From Candidatus Eiseniibacteriota bacterium (lineage in GTDB: Bacteria; Eisenbacteria; RBG-16-71-46): a DNA stretch of 43,143 nt. Below the pieces are notes generated by a model that had not been told where the DNA came from, made no database searches, and worked only from the letters and a program-made list of their open reading frames with translations. Positions within the stretch are counted from its first letter, which is position 1. Each line of letters begins with the position of its first letter. Both the position numbers and the translations under genes were made by a program. Of this stretch, positions 25,992-34,949 are shown piece after piece. Location: assembly GCA_005893295.1 (NCBI GenBank), contig VBOY01000010.1, forward strand, positions 1 to 43,143, in the 5' to 3' direction.

Positions 25992-27884
25992 TCACGTGTA
26001 CTGGCGCTGGTGGGCACGGACCCAGTCCAGCGTCCGGCGCGCGATCGCAGGCGGGTCCAGTCCCACGGTCCGCAGCAGCTCGTCGCGCTTGCCGTGCGTG
26101 ACGAAATGCTCGGGGAGCGCCACGCGCTGCAGGGCAACGGTGGACAACGAGTGTCGATCGAGACACTCGCTCACGGCGCTGCCGAATCCGCCCATCGGCA
26201 CGTTCTCCTCCACCGTGACGATGCGGCCGACCGAGCGTGCCAGGCCGACGATCGCGTGCTCGTCGAGCGGGGACGCGAAGCGCGCGTTCACCACCGTCGC
26301 CGACACCCCCTCGGCCGCGAGCAGCTCGGCCGCCGCCAGCGCCGGCTGCACCATCGTGCCGAGCGCCACGATCGCGACGTCGCCGCCCGCGCGCAGCTGC
26401 TCCGAGAGACCGAGCGCCAGCAGGCGCGGCTCGCGCGCCGGCATCGTCTCCTCGGGGATGTTGGCGCGCGGGTAGCGCACCGCCACGGGGCCGCCGCGGT
26501 GATGCACCGCCGTCCACAGCATGTCGCGCAGCTCTTCTCCGTTCTTGGGCGCCATCACCACCATCCCCGGGATCATGCGCAGGTAGCCGATGTCGAAGGC
26601 GCCGTGCTGCGGAGCGCCGTCTTCGCCCACCAGGCCGGCGCGGTCCACGCACAGCACCACGTGCAGGTCCTGGACCGCCACGTCGTGGATGAGGGAATCG
26701 AAAGCCCGTTGCAGAAACGTGGAGTAGATCGCGGTGAGGGGCACCATGCCGGACGCCGCCAGCCCGGCGGAGAAGGTGACGCCGTGCTCCTCGGCCATGC
26801 CGACGTCGAAGAAGCGATCGGGGTACTGCTTCGCGAAGCCCTTGAGGCCGGTGTTGTCGGTCATGGCCGCGGTGACCGCGACGACCCGCGGCATGCGCGC
26901 GGCGATCTCGATCGCGGTCTCACCGAACACTTGTGTATAGGTACGCCGCGCGCTCTTGGATGCGGTGCCGGTCTCCGGGTCGAACACGCCGACGCCATGG
27001 AAGGTGCCGGCGTCCCCCTCGGCGGGGCCGTAGCCCTTGCCCTTGGTGGTCACGACGTGGAGCAGCACCGGACCCTCGAAGCGCCTGAGATCGCTGAGCG
27101 TTTCCTCGAGCACGTCGAAGTCGTGCCCGTCGATCGGCCCGAAGTACTTGAGGCCCAGCTCTTCGAACAACACGCCGGGCACCACCAGGTTCTGCAGCCC
27201 CTCCTTGACGCGGCGTGCCGCGAGCTGAGCCTGGCGGCCGAGGCGCGGCAGTCGCCCGAGCAGCTCGTAGACATCGCGCTCGAACGCGCGATAGACCCGG
27301 CTGGTCGTTAGCTTGGTCAGGTAGCGGGCGATCGCGCCGGTGTTGCGCGAGATGCTCCACTCGTTGTCGTTCAAGATCACGATCAGCCGGCGCTTGAGCT
27401 CGCCGGCGTTGTTGAGGCCCTCGAACGCCATGCCGCCGGTGAGCGCGCCGTCGCCGATCACCGCCACCACGTGATGGTTCTCCCCGCACAGATCACGGGC
27501 CACCGCGAAGCCGAGCGCGGCCGAGATCGAGGTGCTGCCGTGACAGGTGCCGAACGGGTCGTGCTCACTCTCGGAACGCATCGGGTAGCCGGCGAGGCCG
27601 CCCAGCGAGCGCAGCGTGTCGAATCGCTCGAAGCGCCCGGTCACCAGCTTGTGCGGGTAGGACTGGTGCCCGACGTCCCACAGGATCTTGTCGCGCGGTG
27701 AGTCGAACACGCGATGGAGCGCCAAGGTCAGCTCCACCACGCCCAGGTTCGGCGCCAGGTGGCCGGCGCGGCGCGCCACCGTCTGGATGATCACGTGCCG
27801 TATCTCGGCCGCGAGCTGGTGGATCTGGGCGCGCGACAGCGCCTTGAGGTCGGCCGGCGAGTGGATGCGTTCGAGCAGGCTCAT
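25992..27884 (-). CDS. dxs: 1-deoxy-D-xylulose-5-phosphate synthase
   Basis: Dxs is the thiamine-diphosphate enzyme that condenses pyruvate and glyceraldehyde-3-phosphate, the entry to the MEP isoprenoid pathway. The 630-residue protein shows GHQSYPHKLVTGR, the ThDP/Mg motif GDGALTGGMAFEGLNNAG, the transketolase-type pyrimidine domain with AEEHGVTFSAGLA, and a C-terminal domain with VTVEENVPMGGFGSAV. I choose the ATG at 27884, which overlaps the previous stop by ATGA and has GGAG 9 nt upstream; a GTG at 27899 is an alternative. It shares an operon with ispA, which uses products of the pathway. Confidence 0.96.
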   Translation of the reverse strand: MSLLERIHSPADLKALSRAQIHQLAAEIRHVIIQTVARRAGHLAPNLGVVELTLALHRVFDSPRDKILWDVGHQSYPHKLVTGRFERFDTLRSLGGLAGYPMRSESEHDPFGTCHGSTSISAALGFAVARDLCGENHHVVAVIGDGALTGGMAFEGLNNAGELKRRLIVILNDNEWSISRNTGAIARYLTKLTTSRVYRAFERDVYELLGRLPRLGRQAQLAARRVKEGLQNLVVPGVLFEELGLKYFGPIDGHDFDVLEETLSDLRRFEGPVLLHVVTTKGKGYGPAEGDAGTFHGVGVFDPETGTASKSARRTYTQVFGETAIEIAARMPRVVAVTAAMTDNTGLKGFAKQYPDRFFDVGMAEEHGVTFSAGLAASGMVPLTAIYSTFLQRAFDSLIHDVAVQDLHVVLCVDRAGLVGEDGAPQHGAFDIGYLRMIPGMVVMAPKNGEELRDMLWTAVHHRGGPVAVRYPRANIPEETMPAREPRLLALGLSEQLRAGGDVAIVALGTMVQPALAAAELLAAEGVSATVVNARFASPLDEHAIVGLARSVGRIVTVEENVPMGGFGSAVSECLDRHSLSTVALQRVALPEHFVTHGKRDELLRTVGLDPPAIARRTLDWVRAHQRQYT

Positions 27885-28306
27885 CGAATCCAGCTCCACG
27901 CGAGGGCCGTGCTCACGCCGAGCAGCGCGCCCACGAAGACCTCGAACGGCGTGTGTCCAAGGAGCTCCATGAGCCGGTGGGTTTCCGCTTCGGGATGCTG
28001 CAAGTGCTCGTCGATCAGGCGGTTGAGAATGGCGGCCTGTCGGCCGGCCGCGCGGCGCACTCCCGCCGCATCATACATGACGATCAGGCTGAAATACAGC
28101 GTGACGCCGAACAACGGCGAGCGCACGCCCTCCCGCAGGCCCACCAGGGTCGAGAGCGCGGCCACCGAGGCCGCGTGCGAGCTGGGCATGCCGCCAGTCT
28201 CTACGAAGCGCCGGAAGTTCCAGCGCCGCGCCTTGAGGTATTCGCGCACGCCCTTGTACGTCTGCACCAGCATTCCGACGAGGAGCGCCAACCAGAACTC
28301 GTCCAT
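27881..28306 (-). CDS. Divergent PAP2 family membrane protein (YuiD-like)
   Basis: This 141-residue protein belongs to the divergent PAP2 / acid-phosphatase-related family (COG1963 type). It has FVETGGMPSSHAASVAAL near residue 35 and a late segment with HTPFEVFVGALLG near 117, both typical, plus three to four hydrophobic stretches. It is likely an integral membrane protein; the substrate is unknown, possibly a polyprenyl or lipid phosphate given its place between ispA and dxs. GGAG lies ahead of the ATG at 28306, and the stop overlaps dxs. Confidence 0.8.
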   Translation of the reverse strand: MDEFWLALLVGMLVQTYKGVREYLKARRWNFRRFVETGGMPSSHAASVAALSTLVGLREGVRSPLFGVTLYFSLIVMYDAAGVRRAAGRQAAILNRLIDEHLQHPEAETHRLMELLGHTPFEVFVGALLGVSTALAWSWIR

Positions 28307-28315
28307 CGCCGTCTC

Positions 28316-29236
28316 CTAGCGCTCTCGGGTCGCCATCGCGCACACCAGCCGCGCCAGGTTGCGGCACCGTGGGCCGAGAGTCGACAGATTGGCGAGCGCC
28401 AGATCGATCGATTGCTCGGCTTGGACGCGCGCCGCACGCTCTCCCACCGCACGCGGATAGGTGGCCTTGCCGCGGCGCTGGTCGGTGCCGGCCCGCTTGC
28501 CCAAGCGGCCCAGCGAGGAGCGACGGTTCAGGAGGTCGTCGTGGATCTGGAAGGCAAGGCCCAGGTGACGGCCCGCCACGCCAAGCAGGTCGAGCTGGTG
28601 GTCGCCCGCTTCCCCCGCCAGGCCGCCGAGTCTCAGGGCCGCGCTCATCAGGGCGCCGGTCTTTCGGACGTCGATCTCTCGGACCATCGCTTCGTTCGCC
28701 ACGCGTCCCTCGGTCTCGAGATCGAGCACCTGGCCCGCGATCAGCTCGTGGCTGCCGGTGCAGTAAGCGAGCCATTGGCTGGCTTCCACCACGCGGCGCG
28801 ACGGCACTCCACGCTCGCCCAGGCGGGCCACTTCTTGGAACGCCAGGGCGAGCAGCGCATCCCCGGCCAGGATGGCCAGAGCCTCGCCGTACTTGCGATG
28901 CGTGGTGGCTCGCCCGCGCCGGTAGTCGTCGTCGTCTAAGGCCGGGAGATCGTCGTGCACCAACGAGAACGCATGCACGCACTCGACCGCCGCCGCGGCG
29001 GGCAGGGCTCGCCGCCACGATCCGCCCACCGCCTCGCACGCGGTGAGGACCAACAGCGGCCGCAGCCTCTTGCCGGGGGCCAACGCGGCGTAGCGCATCG
29101 CCTCGTGGAGGTTGCGAGGCTCGATGCCTTCGGGTGGCAGCACCGAGGCGAAGTAGCGCTCGAAGGCTCGCAGTCGGCTGGCGAGTGGCCCGGCAGATCG
29201 GCCCCGTGGGCCTGCGACCGCGGCCGCGGGGCTCAA
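28316..29236 (-). CDS. ispA: Polyprenyl (geranyl/farnesyl) diphosphate synthase
   Basis: This short-chain prenyltransferase condenses isopentenyl diphosphate with allylic diphosphates. The 306-residue protein has the first Asp-rich motif at 95-104 (DDLPALDDDD), R108-type Arg residues and GDALLALAFQ. The second Asp-rich region reads DDLLN (233-237) where the family normally has DDxxD, so the last Asp is Asn. KRLRP near 56-60 binds the IPP diphosphate. The TTG start at 29236 overlaps the xseB stop (TTGA). The xseA-xseB-ispA-dxs order is widespread. Product length is inferred from similarity to FPP synthases. Confidence 0.9.
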   Translation of the reverse strand: MSPAAAVAGPRGRSAGPLASRLRAFERYFASVLPPEGIEPRNLHEAMRYAALAPGKRLRPLLVLTACEAVGGSWRRALPAAAAVECVHAFSLVHDDLPALDDDDYRRGRATTHRKYGEALAILAGDALLALAFQEVARLGERGVPSRRVVEASQWLAYCTGSHELIAGQVLDLETEGRVANEAMVREIDVRKTGALMSAALRLGGLAGEAGDHQLDLLGVAGRHLGLAFQIHDDLLNRRSSLGRLGKRAGTDQRRGKATYPRAVGERAARVQAEQSIDLALANLSTLGPRCRNLARLVCAMATRER

Positions 29237-29538
29237 GGCGACAGCTCGTCCGGGCCGGCCTTGTCGGCGGACCTCAAGTCCAGCTCGAGTGGCCGCGTGG
29301 CCGGCGCCTCGCCCGGCTCCTCCGCCAGGCGCTCGATCCGCCGCTCGGCTTCCTCCAGCGTGCGCGTCAGGCGCCGCGACAGCTGGACCCCCTCCTCGTA
29401 GCGAGTCAGGGACTCCTCGAGCGAAAGCGTGCCAGCTTCCAGCTCGTCCACGATCGTCTCGAGCCGCTCCAGGGCCTGCTCGAAGCTCGGCCCCGCGTCG
29501 TCGTCGGCTCCTCCCGTGGCGTTCTTCTTAAGCGCCAT
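29233..29538 (-). CDS. xseB: Exodeoxyribonuclease VII small subunit
   Basis: XseB binds several copies to XseA to form exonuclease VII, which degrades single-stranded DNA. The 101-residue protein has the classic SFEQALERLETIVDELE and GTLSLEESLTRYEEG helices. The C-terminal tail is Pro/Ala-rich and not conserved. The ATG at 29538 overlaps xseA by 11 nt. Confidence 0.95.
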   Translation of the reverse strand: MALKKNATGGADDDAGPSFEQALERLETIVDELEAGTLSLEESLTRYEEGVQLSRRLTRTLEEAERRIERLAEEPGEAPATRPLELDLRSADKAGPDELSP

Positions 29539-30892
29539 GCGCTCCCTCTGGACGCACCGTCTCGATCCGGGCGTCCGCTTCCCCGCGCGCGAACTCGACC
29601 GTGATCCGATCCCCGACCGCCACGTCGGCCGCCGCGCGCAGCAGCCTACCGTCGTCGGCGCGCACCAGGCAATACCCGCGTTCCATCACCTGCCGCGGCG
29701 ACAACGCCCGCAGTCGGTCGGCAGCCCCGCCGAGTCGCGCCCGCCGTCCCGCGATCCAGTTGGCGAGTCGGCCCTCGAGCGCGCGCGCCACCTGCGCGAC
29801 GTGCTCACGGCGCTCGAGCAAGGTGCGCGGCCACGACCGCAAGCCATAGCGGTCGCGGGCCGCCGCGAGTCGCGCCACGGCCGCGGCCAGCGCCCCGAGT
29901 GCGCGCCCGCGCAAACGTTCCGCCAGCTCGTCGACGCGTTGCTGCCACATCCCGAGCACCTCGCGCTGGCGCCGAAACCCGTACTGGCCAATCAGCGCCG
30001 CGAGCCGCTGGCGTCGCTCGGCGATGGTCTGCGCCATGACGCGCTCGATCCGGAACCCCAGCGTTCGCACCCCCCGCGCGATCTCCGCGCAGTCGCGCAC
30101 CGCGATCTCGGCGGCGTTCGAGGGCGTGGCTGCTCGACGATCGGCCGCCAGGTCGGAGAGCGTCCAATCCACCTCGTGACCGACCGCCGAGATCACCGGG
30201 ATCGAGGAGGCAGCGATCGCGCGCACCACGATCTCCTCGTTGAACGCCCACAGGTCCTCCAAGGATCCGCCGCCGCGGCCGACAATCAACAGGTCCACCG
30301 CGCCGTAGCGGCCGAAACGCTCGATCGCCGCCGCGATCTCGGCGGCCGCGCCTTCGCCCTGGACCCTGACCGGCGCCAGCACCAGGGCGATCGGGGGCCA
30401 TCGGGACCGCAGCCCCGTCACCAGGTCACGCACCGCGGCCCCGACGGGTGACGTGACGAGGCCGATCCGCCGCGGATATCGCGGCAGGGGGCGCTTGCGG
30501 CTCTCGTCGAACAGGCCCTCGGCCTGGAGCCGGCGCTTGAGCTCCTCGAGCGCGAGCAGCAGGGCGCCCACGCCCGCGGGGCGCAGTTCCTCGACGATCA
30601 GCTGGTAGCGGCCCCGCGGCTCGAAGACCGAGACCGAGCCGAAGGCTTCGACCTCGGAACCGTCCCTGAGCTCGAAGGCGAGCCGACTCGCCGCCCGACT
30701 GTAGAGCGCGCACTCGAGCTGCGCCTCGCGGTCCTTGAGCGAGAAGTAGACATGGCCGCGGTCCGAGCGGCGCACCCCGGTCACTTCGCCCCGCACCCAT
30801 ACCGCGGGGAACGCCTCGGCGAGTGTTTCCTTGACCAGGCGCGTCAGCGCGATGACGGTGAGGACGCCCTCGCGCGCCGGCGAGATCGCCAT
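29528..30892 (-). CDS. xseA: Exodeoxyribonuclease VII large subunit
   Basis: XseA is the catalytic subunit of exonuclease VII. The 454-residue protein has an N-terminal OB fold (VWVRGEVTGVR, HVYFSLKD), then IGLVTSPVGAAVRDL, the nuclease core with IVGRGGGSLEDLWAFNEE, SAVGHEVDWTLSDL and RAATPSNAAE, a coiled-coil region, and the C-terminal LSPRQVMERGYCLV. The ATG at 30892 has GGAG 7 nt upstream and follows the YmdB-FolD gene by 35 nt. Confidence 0.96.
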   Translation of the reverse strand: MAISPAREGVLTVIALTRLVKETLAEAFPAVWVRGEVTGVRRSDRGHVYFSLKDREAQLECALYSRAASRLAFELRDGSEVEAFGSVSVFEPRGRYQLIVEELRPAGVGALLLALEELKRRLQAEGLFDESRKRPLPRYPRRIGLVTSPVGAAVRDLVTGLRSRWPPIALVLAPVRVQGEGAAAEIAAAIERFGRYGAVDLLIVGRGGGSLEDLWAFNEEIVVRAIAASSIPVISAVGHEVDWTLSDLAADRRAATPSNAAEIAVRDCAEIARGVRTLGFRIERVMAQTIAERRQRLAALIGQYGFRRQREVLGMWQQRVDELAERLRGRALGALAAAVARLAAARDRYGLRSWPRTLLERREHVAQVARALEGRLANWIAGRRARLGGAADRLRALSPRQVMERGYCLVRADDGRLLRAAADVAVGDRITVEFARGEADARIETVRPEGAHGA

Positions 30893-30927
30893 CTAGAGAC
30901 TCCGCATCGGGTGCCGGCGGCCCATTC

Positions 30928-32607
30928 CTAGACCTTCACGCGGGCCAGCAAGCGTTCCGCGGCGCGCACCGTGTTCGCCACCAGCATCGCCACGGTCATC
31001 GGCCCGACGCCGCCCGGCACCGGGGTGAGCGCGCTCGCGACGCGCGACACCGACGCGGCCTCGACGTCGCCCGTGAGGCGTTGCTTCCCTCCGCCGGCCG
31101 CGACGCGATGGATGCCGACGTCCACGACCACCGCCCCGGGCTTGACCCAATCCGCGGTGACCGCCTCGGCGCGGCCGATCGCCGCCACCAACAGGTCGGC
31201 CTGGCGTGCCAGCTCGGCGAGGTCTAAGCCGCTCTGACTGTGGCCCACGGTGACCGTCATGTCCACGCCACGCATCGAGAGCAGGTTGGCGAGCGGGCGA
31301 CCGACGATGTTGCTACGCCCCAGCACCACCACATGGCGTCCGGCGAGCGGCACGTGGTAGTAGCGCAGCAGCTCGAGAATGCCGCGCGGGGTGGCGGGCA
31401 CGAATCCGGGCACACCGGCCGCGAGACGGCCCGCGCTCACGGGATGGAAGCCGTCCACGTCCTTGTCGGGTGGCACCGCTTCGAGCACCGCCGCGGCCTC
31501 GGCTGGAGCGGCGAGGGGGAGCTGGACCAGGATGCCGTGAATCGCGGGATCCGCTCCCAAGGAGCGCACCCGATCGACCACCGTGCTGGTGTCGGTGCCC
31601 GCCGCGAGCGTGACGTGGCGGGCATCGATCCCGACCTCGGCGCAGGCAGCACTCTTCTTCTTGAGATAGATCGCGGAGGCCGGGTCGTCGCCCACCGACA
31701 CCAGAGCCAACGCGGGAACGATCCCCCCCGCCCTGAGGTCGCGCACGCGTTCACGGACGGCGCCGCGCACCGCCGCCGCCGGCTCTTCGCCCGCGAGCAG
31801 CCGAGCCGGGCCGGCCGGCCCCGCCTCCCAAGGGATCTGCAGCCGCTGGATCGAGGCCGCTCGCCCCGAGCGCGGATCGATCCGCAGCAGGATCGCGTTC
31901 ATGCGCAGGTCGCCGGTGGCGGGCGTGAAGCGCTCCGGCAGCAGGGTGAGGAATCGGCGCAGCGCGACGTGACGATCCATGCCGATCACCGAGTCGAAGC
32001 CGCCGGTCATCCCGGCGTCGCTCAAGAACGCGGTCCCCCCTGGCAGCACGCACTCGTCGGCGGTCTGAACGTGGGTGTGGGTGCCGATCACGGCGCTCGC
32101 GCGGCCGTCGAGGTACCAGCCGAGCGCGATCTTCTCGGCCGTGGTCTCGGCGTGGATGTCCACCAGCACGACGCGGCACTGATCCTTGAGGCCCTGCAAC
32201 GCCTGGTCGGCGGCGCGGAACGGGCAGTCGGCCTCCTTCATGAACACGCGCCCCAGCAGGTTGACGATCCCGACCGGCGTGCCGTCTCGAGCCGGAAACA
32301 CCGCAAAGCCACGCCCCGGAGTCTCGAGCGGAAGGTTGGCGGGGCGCACCAGGCGCGGTTCCTGGGAGAGATAGGCGAAGCCCTCCTTGCGGTCCCACAG
32401 GTGATTTCCGCCGGTGAGCACGTCCACGCCGGCCGCGAACAGGGCGGTGGCGGAGTCGTGCGTGAGCCCGAAGCCGCCGGCCGAGTTCTCGCCGTTCGCC
32501 ACCACCAGCGACACGTCGTATCGGCGTCTCAGATCGGGCAGCAGGGCGCGCACCACGTCGCGCCCCGGCGCCCCGATCACGTCGGCGATGAACAGGAGAT
32601 TCAGCAT
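30928..32607 (-). CDS. YmdB-type metallophosphoesterase fused to FolD (methylene-THF dehydrogenase/cyclohydrolase)
   Basis: One uninterrupted 559-residue frame contains two complete enzymes. Residues 1-261 match the YmdB/TIGR00282 calcineurin-like phosphodiesterase family: FIADVIG (D9), ANGENSAGG (E40), TGGNHLWD (N68), IHAETTAEK (H152) and GTHTHVQTAD (H177, H179). About eight Ala/Gly/Pro residues link this to FolD (about 270-559), which has YLKKK catalytic lysine, GILVQLPL, DKDVDGFHP, GRSNIVGRPLANLL, DVGIHRV and TPVPGGVGPMT. The usual PCTPxG reads PATPRG. FolD has no ATG of its own; only CTG or an internal GTG is available. FolD makes 10-formyl-THF precursors. YmdB homologues hydrolyse 2',3'- or 3',5'-cyclic nucleotides and influence RNA turnover and biofilms. 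It directly follows rny. Confidence 0.9.
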   Translation of the reverse strand: MLNLLFIADVIGAPGRDVVRALLPDLRRRYDVSLVVANGENSAGGFGLTHDSATALFAAGVDVLTGGNHLWDRKEGFAYLSQEPRLVRPANLPLETPGRGFAVFPARDGTPVGIVNLLGRVFMKEADCPFRAADQALQGLKDQCRVVLVDIHAETTAEKIALGWYLDGRASAVIGTHTHVQTADECVLPGGTAFLSDAGMTGGFDSVIGMDRHVALRRFLTLLPERFTPATGDLRMNAILLRIDPRSGRAASIQRLQIPWEAGPAGPARLLAGEEPAAAVRGAVRERVRDLRAGGIVPALALVSVGDDPASAIYLKKKSAACAEVGIDARHVTLAAGTDTSTVVDRVRSLGADPAIHGILVQLPLAAPAEAAAVLEAVPPDKDVDGFHPVSAGRLAAGVPGFVPATPRGILELLRYYHVPLAGRHVVVLGRSNIVGRPLANLLSMRGVDMTVTVGHSQSGLDLAELARQADLLVAAIGRAEAVTADWVKPGAVVVDVGIHRVAAGGGKQRLTGDVEAASVSRVASALTPVPGGVGPMTVAMLVANTVRAAERLLARVKV

Positions 32608-32657
32608 GGATCTAGGACTTTCTCGGCCGCGCCGCGGGCGATGGAGCGACGTCGTGC

Positions 32658-34223
32658 CTACCGCGCGTACTCGACCGCACGGGTCTCGCGGATCACGGTG
32701 ACCCGGATCTGACCAGGGTACTCCAGCTCCTTTTCGATCCGGCGCGCGATCTCTCCGGCCAGCCCTTGGGCGCGCGCGTCGTCGACTTGCGCGTGCTCGA
32801 CCAGGATGCGGATCTCGCGGCCGGCCTGGATGGCGTACGACTTCTCTACGCCCGGGAATTGCGAGGCGATCTTCTCCAGGGCCTCGAGTCGCTTGATGTA
32901 GATCTCCAGGCTCTCGCGCCGCGCGCCGGGACGCGCCCCGGAGACCGCGTCGGCGGCGGCGACCAGGACCGGCCACAGGCTGCCGCCCGCGTAGTCGTCG
33001 TGGTGGTAGCCGATCGCCTCGAGGACGGGCTGAGGCTCGCCGTAACGCGCGGCCACCTCCATGCCGAGCGCCGGGTGGGTTCCCTCCTGCTCGTGGTCGA
33101 TCGCCTTGCCGATGTCGTGCAGCAGGCCGCCCCGCTTGGCGGTCTTCTGATCCAGGCCGAGCTCCGCGGCCATCATGCCGGCCAGATGCGCGACCTCGAT
33201 CGAATGGCGCAAGATGTTCTGTCCATACGAGGTGCGGTAGTGCAGGCGCCCGAGCAACTGTTGCAGCTCGGGATGGATCCCATGCACGCCCACCTCGAGG
33301 CACGCCAGCTCGCCGAGCTCGTGGATCCGACTTTCCACTTCGACCTTCACCTTGGCGACGATCTCCTCGATGCGCGCCGGGTGGATCCGTCCGTCGGCCA
33401 CCAGACGCTCCAGGGCCTGCCGGGCGATTTCGCGGCGCACCGGATCGAATGCGGACAGGATCACCGCCTCGGGCGTGTCGTCGATGATGACGTCCACGCC
33501 GGTGATGGTCTCGAAGGAGCGGATGTTGCGGCCCTCACGGCCGATGATGCGGCCCTTCATGTCGTCGCTCGGCAGGTGGACGACCGACACCGTGGACTCG
33601 GACACCTGGTCGCCGGCGTAACGCTGGATCGCGATCGTGACGATGCGGCGGGCCTCCCGCTCGGCGTTGCGCTGCGCGTTCTCTCGCACGTCGGCCACCA
33701 AGCGGGCGGCCTCGGCGCGCGCCTCGCTCTCGATCGCGGCGACCAGCTGAGCTTTCGCCTCCTGGGCGGTCATGCCCGCCACCTTCTCGAGGCGCGTGCG
33801 TTGCTCGAGGAGCAGGGCGGCGAGCTGGTTCGAGCGCTCGTCCACTGTTTGCTCGCGGCGCGCCAACTCCTGTTCTTGCCGCTTGGCGTCGCGTTCTTTC
33901 TTGTCGATCAGCTCGACGCGGCGGTTGAAAGCCGCCTCGCGCTCCTGAAACGCTCGCTCCGCGGCGATCTGGCTGGTGCGTGAGGCTTGGACTTCGCGTT
34001 CGGCTTGTTGGCGCAGCCGCAGCGACTCCTCCTTGCTCTCGAGCAGCGCCGAACGCCGCACGGATTCGGCTTCCCGCCCGGCGTCCTCGAGCAACCGTTG
34101 AGCCTCACGCTCGGCGCTTCCCAGCTTGTGCCCCGCCTGCCGGGCGCGCAGCAGGTAGCCCAGCACAAACGACACGACGGCACCGAGAGCGATGCCGCCG
34201 ATCCAGACCAGAGTCGTCATCAT
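32658..34223 (-). CDS. rny: Ribonuclease Y
   Basis: RNase Y is a membrane-anchored endoribonuclease that starts mRNA decay. The 521-residue protein starts at the ATG at 34223 with GGAG 5 nt upstream. It has one N-terminal membrane helix (to about residue 25), a long charged coiled coil (about 30-195), a KH domain (about 205-270, [11 protein letters not shown]) and an HD domain with the metal pair in [16 protein letters not shown] (about 355). Length and order match the family. The downstream YmdB-type domain is a frequent rny neighbour. Confidence 0.96.
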   Translation of the reverse strand: MMTTLVWIGGIALGAVVSFVLGYLLRARQAGHKLGSAEREAQRLLEDAGREAESVRRSALLESKEESLRLRQQAEREVQASRTSQIAAERAFQEREAAFNRRVELIDKKERDAKRQEQELARREQTVDERSNQLAALLLEQRTRLEKVAGMTAQEAKAQLVAAIESEARAEAARLVADVRENAQRNAEREARRIVTIAIQRYAGDQVSESTVSVVHLPSDDMKGRIIGREGRNIRSFETITGVDVIIDDTPEAVILSAFDPVRREIARQALERLVADGRIHPARIEEIVAKVKVEVESRIHELGELACLEVGVHGIHPELQQLLGRLHYRTSYGQNILRHSIEVAHLAGMMAAELGLDQKTAKRGGLLHDIGKAIDHEQEGTHPALGMEVAARYGEPQPVLEAIGYHHDDYAGGSLWPVLVAAADAVSGARPGARRESLEIYIKRLEALEKIASQFPGVEKSYAIQAGREIRILVEHAQVDDARAQGLAGEIARRIEKELEYPGQIRVTVIRETRAVEYAR

Positions 34224-34289
34224 GGACTCTCCAGGACCGGTCGCGGCCATGCGCCGCGACCGGTCTCAGGCGGAAGACAATCCCCGCCG

Positions 34290-34455
34290 AAATGCCGTGT
34301 GCAGGCGAGTTCTTGAGACCTGGAATCCCAGGTGGGTGCGCCTTCGACCGGGTGGGTCTCCGCGAGCCTGCGGCCGCGGCGTGACGTCGCCGGCCACCGG
34401 CGCTCCCGTGGTACGTCAATCGTGGTTCAAGAACTGTTGTGCATCACGGGCATGG
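34290..34455 (-). ncRNA. ssrS: 6S RNA-like transcript between zapA and rny
   Basis: The two ends of this ~165-nt stretch fold onto each other. GCC(C)GTG(A)TGCA near 34451-34439 pairs with TGCACACGGC at 34303-34294. Then AGTTCTTGA (34435-34427) pairs perfectly with TCAAGAACT (34316-34308), and ACC with GGT past a bulge. Inside lies a GC-rich bulged rod with GTACCACGGGAGC on the 5' strand. A long rod with a central bubble right after zapA is the form and location of 6S RNA, which sequesters sigma70 RNA polymerase. Exact ends are estimated, and no promoter was assigned. Confidence 0.7.
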
Positions 34456-34487
34456 CAGGGAAATCGCGTCGTCGTAGCCCTCCTCGG

Positions 34488-34790
34488 TCACCTGGAGGCG
34501 CCGTCCTCGAGCAATTCGTCCAGGACCGCGTTGAGTCGCGCCGCGCGGGCATCGAGCAGCTCCTGCTGCCGGCTCCGCTGCGCGCGCTCCGTGAACAACT
34601 CGTCGGCGATATTGAGGGAGGCAAGAATGGCGACCTTGGAGAGCGAGGCCACCGGCAGCTTGTCGGTGATCTCTCGCATCTTGCGGTCCACATAGGCGGC
34701 CACACCCATGATATGTTCCTGATTCGCGTCGCCTCGAATCGTGTAACCATGGCCGAAGATCTGGACCTGAACCACATTCTTGGCATCCAT
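34488..34790 (-). CDS. zapA: Cell division protein ZapA
   Basis: ZapA binds FtsZ and promotes bundling at the division ring. The 100-residue protein has the family's N-terminal domain (VVQVQIFGHGYTIRGDA, EHIMGVAAYVDRKMREI, KVAILASLNIADELF) and a C-terminal coiled coil. I use the ATG at 34790 with a G-rich stretch upstream; the earlier GTG at 34844 adds a non-conserved extension. A coiled-coil ZapB-like gene lies upstream and a 6S-like RNA downstream, the latter a classic zapA neighbour. Confidence 0.92.
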   Translation of the reverse strand: MDAKNVVQVQIFGHGYTIRGDANQEHIMGVAAYVDRKMREITDKLPVASLSKVAILASLNIADELFTERAQRSRQQELLDARAARLNAVLDELLEDGASR

Positions 34791-34836
34791 CGCGCCCCCG
34801 ATCGCCGCAAGATCCCTGCGTGGGTTCGTCGATGAC

Positions 34837-34856
34837 CCTCCCACCCGTTCGGGAGG
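34837..34856 (-). terminator. Hairpin between the coiled-coil gene and zapA
   Basis: CCTCCC and GGGAGG form a 6-pair stem with an 8-nt loop in the 159-nt gap before zapA. No T-tract follows; it may only be a minor structure. Confidence 0.25.
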
Positions 34857-34949
34857 CGTCGGTTCGACATCGTTATCCGCTCGCTCGTCGCTCCCTCACC
34901 GCCTTGCGCTCGGCTTCCTGACCAAGCCCGGCTCGAGGCGCCGCTCGCG

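Noticed and set aside
32608-33303. Apparent further N-terminal extension of the YmdB-FolD protein
   Set aside because: It overlaps rny out of frame, and YmdB homologues begin exactly at the ATG at 32607. The YmdB-FolD junction itself is different, since both sides are motif-rich and in one frame.
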